A DNA stretch of 14,615 nt from the NCBI GenBank assembly GCA_964628835.1, contig CAZVME010000084.1, positions 1 through 14,615 on the forward strand, given 5' to 3'. The stretch comes from JAAGZL01 sp964628835. GTDB lineage: Bacteria > Pseudomonadota > Gammaproteobacteria > Chromatiales > Chromatiaceae. The translations under genes and the position numbers were made by a program. The notes beneath the pieces were generated by a model, which had not been told where the DNA came from, did not search any database, and saw only the letters and a list, made by a program, of their open reading frames with translations. Shown one piece after another: positions 7,701-14,603 of this stretch (positions are counted from its first letter, which is position 1; every line of letters begins with the position of its first letter).

Positions 7701-10700
7701 CACCGCTGTCTGTTGCATATAGCTGCAGATCCATACACCCTACATCTCCAGTATCAGGGGTACCACTGAAGGTATTATTGGAGGCATCGAAGGTTAGCCA
7801 ATCCGGCAGCGGTTCGCCGCCTGCTAAGGACGCAGTTAAAGTGAGAGACTCTCCAATGTTTACATCAGAAAAAGTGGTATCTGGAACGGTAAAGGTGAAA
7901 AGCGATCCCTCTTTAGCCTCCTGATCCACCAGTTCAGGTCCAAGGGTTGGTGCTACATTCACATTACCAACGTTTAGAGTGAAATTAGTTGATGCAGCCA
8001 AGCCATGTGTATCGGTGGCTCTAACCACCAGCTCTATTATCCCTTTATCTGCCTCAATCGGAGTTCCAGATAAGACACCACTGGCAGCATCAATCTGTAA
8101 CCATTGGGGCAGATCGTCTCCGTTGGCGAGGGTTGCGCTGAACTGCAGGTAATCCAGGGCATGGTCACTGAAGATACCAGAAGGCACTTGGTAACTATAC
8201 AAATCATCAGTAAGAATCACTTGTCCCGGAATGGTACCAATCACCTCTGGTGCAGTGTTGGGATCATTCAGAACACCATCGGGGAATTCTATTTGTTCAA
8301 TGTATCCATTAGCAGAGTAATACCCATCAATCCGAACCTGACCGGTTGAATCAGGTATCCAGTTTATCCGAGAGGCTACAGAGACATCCAAAACCAGATC
8401 GTGCCCATCTCTGGTATAGCCATCTAAGTGTGGTGTGGCGTAGAAAACAGTTGCGAACTCTGGAAGAAAATAGTCGTACTGCTTAAACACCAGCTGATCA
8501 TTACCGCCGCTGTCGGAGATGTTGATCTCAAACCCATCAACCATTTCTGGTCCCGGCAGGAAAGTAAAGGTAGTGTCATACTCATTACCTTCTGCGCTCT
8601 CGCCGGGTGTCAACATATGTTCATGCAAGTGCTCTGCGATATCCACCGCATCCCAGGTAGTTCCATCAGCAAAGGCTAAGGTTTCAATGTGATTCTCGGC
8701 GAAATAGTTGTGGTACACGGTGATACGGTCATTAGTTGCAGAACCGTTTTCGAGAAGTTCAATCACTAAACTATTGCCTGAGTGTGTCAGGTTTATATCA
8801 TCGCCAATTATGCCGTGCCCAAACTCTATTCTGTCCGCTTCTCCTCCATCATCTGAAATTAAATCGCTCCCATCACCTCTGTTGAAGAGGTAGACATCAT
8901 CACCAGTACCGCCGTGCATGGTATCATTGCCAGTCCCGCCATCTAGCTGATCATCACCACCCAAAGCGTAGATTGAATCTGCACCACTGGTTCCTACTAA
9001 AACATCTGCACCATGCCCTCCAGCTATTAAAGTGTCATTCTCCTCCGATCCGGTATACGCTGTTGCTTCAATTTGAGTAATCGCTTCAATTTCAGCGACC
9101 GACAAAACCGTGCCATTGGAAAACTCAATGGTTTCTACCCGTTTTCCCTGATACCACCCACTAATGATAAGTATATCACCAGTCGGAACATTATTGTTTA
9201 GCAGTGCAACAACCAGATCACCATTCTGCTCTCGCATTAATATATTATCCTTGATGATACCGCTCCCTAGAATAATTTTGTCAGTACCTAATTCATCTCG
9301 AATAATGTCGACACCATAACCGTATCCAAAGATATAGCTGTCGTTGTCCTTGCCACCTTCCAGTGTATCTACATCACCTTGTGCACCACCGTCCAGCAGG
9401 TCATCTCCAACACCACCATACAGCTTATCCATACCTGCACCGCCATATAACCGGTCATTGCCTCCCACGTCCGGTCCGTTCTCATAATTCCGGTATTGCG
9501 TTGCCCAAACAAATCCCTCCTCGATTTCTTCTGTGTATACGATTTTCAATCCATACTCATAGCTGTCAGGTGAGATATCCCCATAAAGCAGATCATCTCC
9601 GCTACCTCCATAGAGAACATCATCCCCTTCTTCGCCTTCGACCAGATCCTTGCCTTTTCCTCCATCAAGTAGATCATTTCCAGCGCCACCTGCAAGCAGG
9701 TCATCCCCTTTTCCACCAAACAGAAAATCATTACCAGGCAGAGGATTGCCCTCACCATCTTCTGTCGAAGTAATTGCCACCGAAATCCAATGACCATGCC
9801 CTGAATAATCTAAATTCAAGTCGACATCGTAATAGTATTTGCCACTTATCGGATCGGTTTTCCATCCATTCGAAGGCCCATCCCAACTATACGCATACCC
9901 GTGCACGTCTCGCCACTGATGAGTAAAGGTCAGCATATCATCGCCAAACAGCACGTCGTTACCATCACCACCTTCTAATAGATCTGACCCAGATGCACCA
10001 AACAATAAGTCCTGCCCACTCCCACCAAACAGGTTACCCTCCATAGAATCAGTCTGCAGAATATCGTTACCTTCTTGACCGTACACTGGTGAAGAACCTA
10101 AACCACCTAGCAAGTAGTCATTTCCAGCGCCACCAAATATCTCCGTTTGATTCGGAGTCGACCAGACAACGTCATCCCCCTCTAATAGCTCCACACGGAA
10201 AGAGGCGTCCTGATTAAGTAGTTTTCGATATCGCTCTTCACGAATAGCTCTCAACTCTTCGTTAGCATCTTCCAGCGCTTCTATTTGTTCTCCAATTCCT
10301 GGTCCTTCCATTGATCTTAAGTCGTCAATTTCGTTGTTATTATTGCGTATCTGCTCCGATACGTCCTCAGCTAAGTCTACAAGGTACGGCCATTTTTGAG
10401 GTCCGCCTTCACCTTCTGACAAATAAAGATCACCGTTTGACCCTTTTTCAATCACGAAATTATCGTTGCCAGATGTACCGCTAATTACGTATTCCGCAGC
10501 GAACTCTTCTCCAGGCGCGAGAATTATGGCAAGGCTGTTTTCGGCATAGCCTTGTATTTTCAGTCTCTCATGTCCTTTATATACAGTAAGCTCATCACCA
10601 TCCAGCCGATATAAAAAGGTTCCATCTTCGCTCTTATATGTCTTTGCTTCATCCGCCCCTTGTACGTTAGAGCCAATTTGCTTTCCTCCGACAAGTTGAG

Positions 10701-12489
10701 TGTTGTGCCAATAAACACTGCCACCGCCATCACTATCGATGATGGTATCGCCGTCGGCTACGTGGTAGGTGTCGTTACCTGCACCTCCTTTGAGGATGTC
10801 CCTGCCTTTGCCACCCATGAGGGTGTCATTGCCTTCGCCGCCTATCAGGGTGTCGTCGCCTTGGTTGCCTTCTAGATAATCATCTCCGGCCTTGCCATCA
10901 ATAAGATCATTGCCTGCCATACCGTATATGTGGTCTTTTTTATCGGTTGCATCTGAAGACAAATCTATATCAGCATTTTTTGTGCCGAATAACAGAACTC
11001 CATCTACGGGGCTTGTCCCTCCTATGACTTCTATTTCTATTCCACTAGTTTTATCCCTGTAAATCTTATCAGGAGGATTAGATGTACCTATCATTGCTCC
11101 TTCAGTATCCAGCAACCCATAGTGGTTTTTCCAGTATAGAAAATTAGCGCGGTCTTCAAAGTATTGATCTGTAAGCGTGCCTTCACCTGTAGCTAGATCA
11201 TAGTACTCAAGCTCATCATTGTTGTTGTGCTGATCATAGAGGCTTGCATCACCAACAATGGCAAAGGGGTTGAGATGGACTAGCGCATAGCGGTAGGCAT
11301 ATCCCGCTCCCGTAATCCATTTAGCATTGCCAGCAAGGCTTGTGGTAAGTACAACTTCTACCTTGCCCGCTGATTGCTGGAACAGAATATTGTCAGGATC
11401 TTGAATAGCCTGAAGGCGTTTATACAATTGATCTCTGTTATCAGTTTCTACTTCACTTCCTGCATTGAATAGATCACCAACGGCATTTACGACATCTTCC
11501 AGACTCTTCTCGGGCTGGTTGCTAGCCATTTTGAGAATCGGGGTAATATCAGAAAGAGTTAAATCATGGTCTAAGGTTGCAAGTAGATTATAAACAGCAA
11601 GGGCGTCTGTTACATGTTTTATACTATGGGCATTAGCAAGATCTAATGCTGAATCTGTTACCTCAGAGAAATGACTTAATTGCACCCCGAATATTGTTCC
11701 AATGTCTGAAACTACGTCTTCCGGCACAGCAAGATTAGCGATTTTATCAATTGGGAACGCAGATCCGATTGTTGACTCACTCCACTCGGCCTCGGCTTGT
11801 TCTCGTGCAAGCTCATTAAAAAACCATTCTGTATTATCAGATCCTACCAAACCTGTATCGAAACCAGGTGCATTGTAAGTATAAGTAGATAGAACATTAT
11901 CTGGATCTAACCTTGACATAATCATGGCAAGGTGTCCGCCAAGTGAGTGCCCTGATACTGCAAACTGCTTCCCTACAAGAGCACCAACCTCTGATAATCT
12001 AAAGGATGAGGTAGACACTGATGTTGAAGAGATATGAGCTGGAATAGCCTCTTGGGTAAACTCATCTATTACTAATATTAACTCTTCATGATATTCATAC
12101 TGGATAACCTCACTACCGGTTGCCGTCAAACGCTGATAATAGTTAAATAAGTCAACCGCCTGACTTATTGCAATACCATCTCCGCCAATATCAGGGAAAT
12201 TTGTATTAAACCAATCATTCCAATCATCGCGAGGGTCTTCTGTTCCGCGGAAAACAAAAAAGTATTCACCAGTTTTTACGTTCTGGAATATCGTTCCTGA
12301 AAACCCAGATTCAGTATTCGGCTCTTGATCAATGACTCGCCAATTTTCAGCAAACTGTTGGGCTTGAGTAAGAGACATACCAACGTCTTTATGTTGAAGT
12401 GCCGCTTCATCTGGTGTGCCTGATGACAGATCAGCATATGACGCCATTGCAAGTTCAGAATTGTTGTAATAATCCATAATTAAACCCAT
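4594..12489 (-). CDS. giant type I-secreted RTX protein with N-terminal lipase domain
   Basis: About 2.6 kaa, with a 100-N gap inside. Residues 1-300 form an alpha/beta-hydrolase lipase: F-R-G-T near 79-82, nucleophile elbow G180-H-S182-L-G-G, N-A-P-G at 207-209, and probable acid and base D258 and H288. Then follow RTX nonapeptide blocks (about 510-580, 784-850, 918-970, 1007-1054, 1144-1207), a charged coiled-coil insert (702-762), haemolysin-related domains after the fourth and fifth blocks, and three Ig/cadherin-like domains (about 1411-1713). Seven repeats of G-G-(F/Y)-(L/V)-x-x-W type (about 1724-2122), another Ig-like domain, 333-bp RTX repeats and a C-terminal tail ending A-T-S-W-Q complete it. 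There is no Sec signal, as expected for type I export; calcium should fold the RTX parts outside the cell. The start is fixed by AAAGGGAG (12496-12503), 6 bases before ATG and inside the end of the upstream gene. It may act as a lipase, an adhesin, or both. Confidence 0.88.
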   Translation of the reverse strand: MGLIMDYYNNSELAMASYADLSSGTPDEAALQHKDVGMSLTQAQQFAENWRVIDQEPNTESGFSGTIFQNVKTGEYFFVFRGTEDPRDDWNDWFNTNFPDIGGDGIAISQAVDLFNYYQRLTATGSEVIQYEYHEELILVIDEFTQEAIPAHISSTSVSTSSFRLSEVGALVGKQFAVSGHSLGGHLAMIMSRLDPDNVLSTYTYNAPGFDTGLVGSDNTEWFFNELAREQAEAEWSESTIGSAFPIDKIANLAVPEDVVSDIGTIFGVQLSHFSEVTDSALDLANAHSIKHVTDALAVYNLLATLDHDLTLSDITPILKMASNQPEKSLEDVVNAVGDLFNAGSEVETDNRDQLYKRLQAIQDPDNILFQQSAGKVEVVLTTSLAGNAKWITGAGYAYRYALVHLNPFAIVGDASLYDQHNNNDELEYYDLATGEGTLTDQYFEDRANFLYWKNHYGLLDTEGAMIGTSNPPDKIYRDKTSGIEIEVIGGTSPVDGVLLFGTKNADIDLSSDATDKKDHIYGMAGNDLIDGKAGDDYLEGNQGDDTLIGGEGNDTLMGGKGRDILKGGAGNDTYHVADGDTIIDSDGGGSVYWHNTQLVGGKQIGSNVQGADEAKTYKSEDGTFLYRLDGDELTVYKGHERLKIQGYAENSLAIILAPGEEFAAEYVISGTSGNDNFVIEKGSNGDLYLSEGEGGPQKWPYLVDLAEDVSEQIRNNNNEIDDLRSMEGPGIGEQIEALEDANEELRAIREERYRKLLNQDASFRVELLEGDDVVWSTPNQTEIFGGAGNDYLLGGLGSSPVYGQEGNDILQTDSMEGNLFGGSGQDLLFGASGSDLLEGGDGNDVLFGDDMLTFTHQWRDVHGYAYSWDGPSNGWKTDPISGKYYYDVDLNLDYSGHGHWISVAITSTEDGEGNPLPGNDFLFGGKGDDLLAGGAGNDLLDGGKGKDLVEGEEGDDVLYGGSGDDLLYGDISPDSYEYGLKIVYTEEIEEGFVWATQYRNYENGPDVGGNDRLYGGAGMDKLYGGVGDDLLDGGAQGDVDTLEGGKDNDSYIFGYGYGVDIIRDELGTDKIILGSGIIKDNILMREQNGDLVVALLNNNVPTGDILIISGWYQGKRVETIEFSNGTVLSVAEIEAITQIEATAYTGSEENDTLIAGGHGADVLVGTSGADSIYALGGDDQLDGGTGNDTMHGGTGDDVYLFNRGDGSDLISDDGGEADRIEFGHGIIGDDINLTHSGNSLVIELLENGSATNDRITVYHNYFAENHIETLAFADGTTWDAVDIAEHLHEHMLTPGESAEGNEYDTTFTFLPGPEMVDGFEINISDSGGNDQLVFKQYDYFLPEFATVFYATPHLDGYTRDGHDLVLDVSVASRINWIPDSTGQVRIDGYYSANGYIEQIEFPDGVLNDPNTAPEVIGTIPGQVILTDDLYSYQVPSGIFSDHALDYLQFSATLANGDDLPQWLQIDAASGVLSGTPIEADKGIIELVVRATDTHGLAASTNFTLNVGNVNVAPTLGPELVDQEAKEGSLFTFTVPDTTFSDVNIGESLTLTASLAGGEPLPDWLTFDASNNTFSGTPDTGDVGCMDLQLYATDSGGLAVSTDFTVAIAYLNDAPELAVTLDDQTVDEQSDFAFVLPDNPFFDPDIVHGDTMHFSATLADGPPLPAWMRFSGKTLSFSGRPVRIASDSTYDVRVTATDSNGESGHGEFQLNVLADSSAVDWLIPEDVEIVSSAAADETNEGVTVALADGGYLIVWGGYAAAEYGPIQAISAQRYNSSGDRIGAEFHMPGAGFAQINPTAVGLPSGGWVVTWDSIDQDGSDSGVFGQLFNSDGNPAGAEFQANMTTIDSQSDSALTVLADGGFLITWRSDEEGINPEFFNYDSSEYGVTYEPGIYGRRYDATGTPVGDEFHLSSNDFTNQYQPSVTGLLDGGYVAVWTSLYQDGDGSGVIGWRYDAAGNPMGDEFQINSTSAGSQEKPCVVGLANGGFIVAWQSSGQDGWDIYGQRFGDMGQPLGTEFIINTGSVGSQTTPKITTLPGGGFLVAWGSQYPTSTDGSEYGNVFAQRFTGDGVPVDGELQINTGPTNTSSNLSLTALSNGSLSIVWEQRSEYGQDVVGRFYRLTPNTSPVLNGALSDQAVRIHDEFNMQLPDELFSDLDTPNGDVLDYSATLANGNPLPDWLSFDSEYGAFSGTPGNGDVNEIDIKVTATDRGGIDISDVFELTIKGNNDQLEITHLGGSGHDAITGSVGDDNIIGGTGNDTLNGGAGDDTFIVEGMDQGSDRIIGGDGFDTIQGGNGDDGIGLSRLLATDSIXXXXXXXXXXXXXXXXXXXXXXXXXXXXXXXXXXGTSSGNTLDLSSTELLNIVAIDGGAGHDAITGSAGNDTIIGGTGNDTLKGGAGDDTFIVEGTDQGSDRIIGGEGFDTIQGGNGDDGIGLSRLLATDSIDRIDGGLGNNTIVGTSSGNTLDLSSTELLNITAVDGGAGHDAITGSSGSDTIIGGTGNDTLNGGAGDDTYRFSVLDGQDTIVNFDTNQVDLDMLSFTDVAFNDLWFSQQGNNLVIDLVGTNDQVTVKNWYLGESSQLDTIKASDLLLQQGQVAQLVNAMAVFDVPAGVGAVVPQEVKDQLTTVLATSWQ
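5050..5382 (-). repeat. 333-bp RTX repeat, complete copy
   Basis: One unit encodes 111 residues, from G-H-D-A-I-T-G-S through several GGxGxD motifs to L-L-N-I-T-A-V-D-G-G-A. The period was measured directly: the same 10-base string begins at 5041 and 5374, exactly 333 bases apart. A partial further unit follows on the C-terminal side (about 4938-5049), where the repeat breaks off into the secretion tail. Confidence 0.9.
5383..5778 (-). repeat. 333-bp RTX repeat, copy interrupted by assembly gap
   Basis: This is the second unit, with 296 known bases plus the 100-N run. It matches the neighbouring copy over 54 bases on one side of the gap and 55 on the other without a mismatch. It diverges more towards 5778, where the middle RTX motifs differ (for example G-M-D-Q-G-S-D against G-T-D-Q-G-S-D). 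More units may be hidden in the gap. Confidence 0.85.
5459..5558. other. assembly gap (100 N)
   Basis: Exactly 100 N, the conventional placeholder for a gap of unknown length. The neighbouring repeat copy has exactly 37 bases between the same flanks (GGTACCT and CGATACTG). 37 and 100 leave the same remainder on division by three, so the reading frame is kept by chance. The true content is probably 37 bp or 37 plus a multiple of 333 bp. Confidence 0.95.
5815..6123 (-). repeat. fourth Ig/cadherin-like domain of the RTX protein
   Basis: About 100 residues from N-T-S-P-V-L-N-G to F-E-L-T-I-K-G follow the plan of the three tandem copies upstream in the protein: xxPxLxxxLxDQ, then L-P-D-x-L-F-S-D, Y-S-A-T-L-A-N-G-x-P-L-P-x-W-L-x-F, F-S-G-T-P and V-T-A-T-D. 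This is the CADG/putative-Ig (He_PIG) pattern. The copy is set apart from the others by the propeller-like repeats. Confidence 0.75.
6123..7320 (-). repeat. seven propeller-like repeats in the RTX protein
   Basis: Seven units of about 50-70 residues share a core strand: L-A-D-G-G-Y-L-I-V-W, L-P-S-G-G-W-V-V-T-W, L-A-D-G-G-F-L-I-T-W, L-L-D-G-G-Y-V-A-V-W, L-A-N-G-G-F-I-V-A-W, L-P-G-G-G-F-L-V-A-W and a worn L-S-N-G-S-L-S-I-V-W. Between them recur x-G-Q-R-(Y/F)-(D/N)-x-x-G-x-P-x-G-x-E-F. The count of seven fits a beta-propeller. DNA copies are well diverged, so the array is old. Confidence 0.7.
7352..8260 (-). repeat. three tandem Ig/cadherin-like domains of the RTX protein
   Basis: Three units of about 100 residues, beginning N-T-A-P-E-V, N-V-A-P-T-L and N-D-A-P-E-L, each carry L-P-x-W-(L/M)-x-(F/I) and S-G-x-P followed by a strand ending in A-T-D. 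This is the CADG/He_PIG signature. Such domains usually act as spacers or adhesion modules on secreted and surface proteins and often bind calcium at their boundaries. Confidence 0.75.
10200..10380 (-). other. coiled-coil insert within the RTX protein
   Basis: About 60 residues, roughly 702-762, are rich in Glu, Arg, Leu and Asn, with a heptad-like spacing of Leu/Ile and no Gly-Asp repeats (for example L-R-A-I-R-E-E-R-Y-R-K-L-L). A short G-P-G-I-G turn splits it into two helices. It sits between two RTX blocks, where beta-roll sequence would be expected. Confidence 0.6.
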
Positions 12490-12490
12490 A

Positions 12491-13069
12491 TCAATCTCCC
12501 TTTGAACTTATAAATATTGATTTTAGTAGTACGTTAGGTCCAGCCTGTCTAACATCCGGGCAAGAATAACTCGAAGGCTGCCATGGTCCAGGAATGCCAC
12601 CACCGCCTCTTTCGTATAAAATCGTTTCACCAAGGAGCTCTTTATCTGACTGACGTATAACCTTATATCGGCGCATGATTAACTCTGGTGAACCACGCCT
12701 ATAATAGTATTCATTCCTTTTGTAGATATAATTAGAACCTAATGCTTCCTCGCCCTGTGTAGGCCTATAGAAATTAATCAAGCCCCACTTATCAAATTTA
12801 TCAGATGGCAAGGATACTGTTTCATATACCTTGACCCCACCATCCTTTGAGCACATTTTATTCACCTGTGCGTCGTAATACATTCTTTTTCCACTAATCG
12901 CCCAAAAAGGCCAACCTAACCATAATGTCAGCAGAAATATCCCTATATTTACGTGGAGTATTTTTGATTTCTGTTTTCTGACTTTAGATGCCAAGAGATA
13001 TCTAATGATTCCCCAGCCAATAAATGCCCATACACAAAGTGCGAGTAACTGAATGACAACAAAGATCAT
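12491..13069 (-). CDS. two-helix inner-membrane protein in the RTX operon, unknown function
   Basis: The protein has 192 residues. Two membrane helices are visible, about 3-26 and 40-59, separated by a short loop rich in Lys/Arg (K29-V-R-K-Q-K-S-K). By the positive-inside rule the loop is cytoplasmic, so the last 130 residues face the periplasm. That domain begins near C73-S-K-D-G-G and holds a second cysteine (S-C-P-D) near its end, a possible disulphide pair. I do not recognise a named family. It starts at ATG 13069, with AAGGA 9 bases upstream, overlapping the stop of the micro-ORF (ATGA). Its own stop lies one base before the RTX start codon and its 3' end contains the RTX ribosome site. 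Tight coupling suggests a role tied to the RTX lipase, such as export help, anchoring or protection from it; none is shown. Confidence 0.75.
   Translation of the reverse strand: MIFVVIQLLALCVWAFIGWGIIRYLLASKVRKQKSKILHVNIGIFLLTLWLGWPFWAISGKRMYYDAQVNKMCSKDGGVKVYETVSLPSDKFDKWGLINFYRPTQGEEALGSNYIYKRNEYYYRRGSPELIMRRYKVIRQSDKELLGETILYERGGGGIPGPWQPSSYSCPDVRQAGPNVLLKSIFISSKGD
12496..12503 (-). promoter_or_regulatory. ribosome binding site of the giant RTX gene
   Basis: AAAGGGAG on the minus strand, 6 bases before ATG 12489. It decides the start against a second in-frame ATG four codons later. It lies inside the last codons of the upstream membrane-protein gene, so translation of the two is probably coupled. 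Confidence 0.8.
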
Positions 13070-13161
13070 TTTTCTATTTCCTTCGTCAGAGAGATAAAGG
13101 GACGCATTGAGGCTCCCCCAGTAAAACGGACAGTATTATTGAGAGGCACATCTATTTTCAT
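13066..13161 (-). CDS. 31-residue micro-ORF between hlyD-like and membrane-protein genes
   Basis: A small gene beginning M-K-I-D-V-P-L-N-N-T-V and ending T-K-E-I-E-K. The start region reads ATGATGA: the first ATG (13164) and the second (13161) both overlap the TGA of the HlyD-like gene. The second is better spaced from AGGGAG (5 bases against 2). Its stop TGA (13066-13068) overlaps the ATG of the next gene in another ATGA. Overlaps at both ends and a good ribosome site argue for real translation, at least as a coupling leader that carries ribosomes to the next gene. The peptide has no membrane segment or known motif. It could also be a chance frame filling a 91-base gap. Confidence 0.45.
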   Translation of the reverse strand: MKIDVPLNNTVRFTGGASMRPFISLTKEIEK

Positions 13162-14603
13162 CATCGCTCCCTAACACTCTCATCCACCTTCCTCATTAAG
13201 GGCGACATTACATATTCAATCAACCGTCTTTTACCGGTTTTAACCTCTGCCACTACTGCCATACCAGGTAATAGATCAACAGCGCGGCCATCAATCTGCA
13301 TCTGGGAATGCTGCAACTTCAGGCGCAGTTTGTAAACCAAACCTTTTACCTCATCGGCAATTGCATCAGCAGTCAAATCAAGCACCTCTGCATCAATAAT
13401 GCCGTACTTGGTAAAGTTAAAGGTGTTTACCTTTATCTCCGCAGGTTGGCCTGGAAATACAAAGCCTATGTCTTTGTTTTCGAGGACCGCTTCCACTTCC
13501 AGATAATCATCTTTTGGCACCAGCTTCATTAGCACTTGGGCTTCAGTAACCACACCACCTACAGTATGTACCGCCAACTGTTGTACAGTTCCATCCACTG
13601 GTGCATAAAGGATCTGTTTGGCATTCATGTCTTTGGCTTTGGCATGCTCTTGTGTGAGTGACTGGATTTGACGCCGGTATTCATCTGTCTTGGTCAGGGA
13701 TTGATGGATTGCCTCGGCCTTGTGTGTGTTGAGTTGCTGTACTGTGGTTTCGATGGCAGAGATGTATTGCTGGCGCTGTGTCTGATGGGTTACCAGGGTT
13801 TGTTGCTGTTCGATTCTCTCCTGCTCCAACTCCAGGTACTCCATTTCTGGAGCCAGACTCTTGTCTACCAGTTTTTTCATTGCCTCAGTACGTCTGGTTA
13901 CCAATGGCAGGGTTTGCTTAAGTTGTTCCAGCTGTGCCGCATTGGTTTGCAGGGCAGCTTCACGCTCGCTCTTCTGACTAAGGTAGGTATTTATACGGGA
14001 CTGGTAGTCGAGCCACTCTTGCTGCAAGAGCTGTGTATGCATGTTTAGTTCATAGAACGTGATATCTATACCATCTTGTGTTTCAAATACCGGCTTATCC
14101 ACTTGCCCCTGCAGGGCCCTGAGCAGGGCTTGTTGGCGCAATAGGTTTAGCTGAGTGAAGCGTAGGTCATGACTAAGACGAGTCTGCTCTGCAATGGTGG
14201 TGGTCTGGTCCAGTACTACCAATGGCTGACCAGCTGTTACCTGTTCACCCTCTGAGACCAGTATGGCTTTAACCACACCCTTCTCCAGAGGCTGTATATC
14301 TTTTATGCGACTCTTGGAAATAATTTTTCCTTCGGCCATGGCGACAATATCCACTTCACCTACACAGGCCCAAACAACTGCGATGGTAAACAGGACAATA
14401 ACAGTCAGGCCAAGCAGTTTGCCTGCCGGTGATGGCGGCCGCTCCAGTACCTCCAGTGCTGCGGGCAGGAATTCCAAGACCTGTTGGTCGCGTTTGTCTT
14501 GACCCAATTGGGCGCGATTGACCCAGGCATCTAATAGAGTGCACCAGTAACCTTTCGGTTTTAAGCGAGTCTTTGATCTCGTGATGCCTTTTGGGACATC
14601 CAA
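13161..14603 (-). CDS. HlyD-family type I secretion membrane fusion protein
   Basis: This protein of about 480 residues links an inner-membrane ABC exporter to TolC. Order: cytoplasmic N-terminus with E-F-L-P-A-A-L-E-V-L-E (44-54), which matches the family's LPAxLE stretch; one membrane helix (63-81); first lipoyl half (about 88-133); a long Gln/Glu-rich coiled-coil hairpin (about 134-330); second lipoyl half with A-P-V-D-G-T-V-Q-Q-L and H-T-V-G-G-V-V-T; a beta-barrel domain (N-K-D-I-G-F); and a C-terminus M-S-P-L-M-R-K-V-D-E-S-V-R-E-R much like E. coli HlyD. Length equals HlyD (478). The apparent start is TTG 14603, but the frame stays open to the window edge, so the true start may lie outside. 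Its stop overlaps the micro-ORF start. Its substrate is almost certainly the RTX protein of the same operon. Confidence 0.92.
   Translation of the reverse strand: MDVPKGITRSKTRLKPKGYWCTLLDAWVNRAQLGQDKRDQQVLEFLPAALEVLERPPSPAGKLLGLTVIVLFTIAVVWACVGEVDIVAMAEGKIISKSRIKDIQPLEKGVVKAILVSEGEQVTAGQPLVVLDQTTTIAEQTRLSHDLRFTQLNLLRQQALLRALQGQVDKPVFETQDGIDITFYELNMHTQLLQQEWLDYQSRINTYLSQKSEREAALQTNAAQLEQLKQTLPLVTRRTEAMKKLVDKSLAPEMEYLELEQERIEQQQTLVTHQTQRQQYISAIETTVQQLNTHKAEAIHQSLTKTDEYRRQIQSLTQEHAKAKDMNAKQILYAPVDGTVQQLAVHTVGGVVTEAQVLMKLVPKDDYLEVEAVLENKDIGFVFPGQPAEIKVNTFNFTKYGIIDAEVLDLTADAIADEVKGLVYKLRLKLQHSQMQIDGRAVDLLPGMAVVAEVKTGKRRLIEYVMSPLMRKVDESVRER

Noticed and set aside
9363..9773. 136-codon His/Pro-rich frame on the + strand
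   Set aside because: Composition is the antisense reflection of RTX codons; it lies wholly inside the giant gene.
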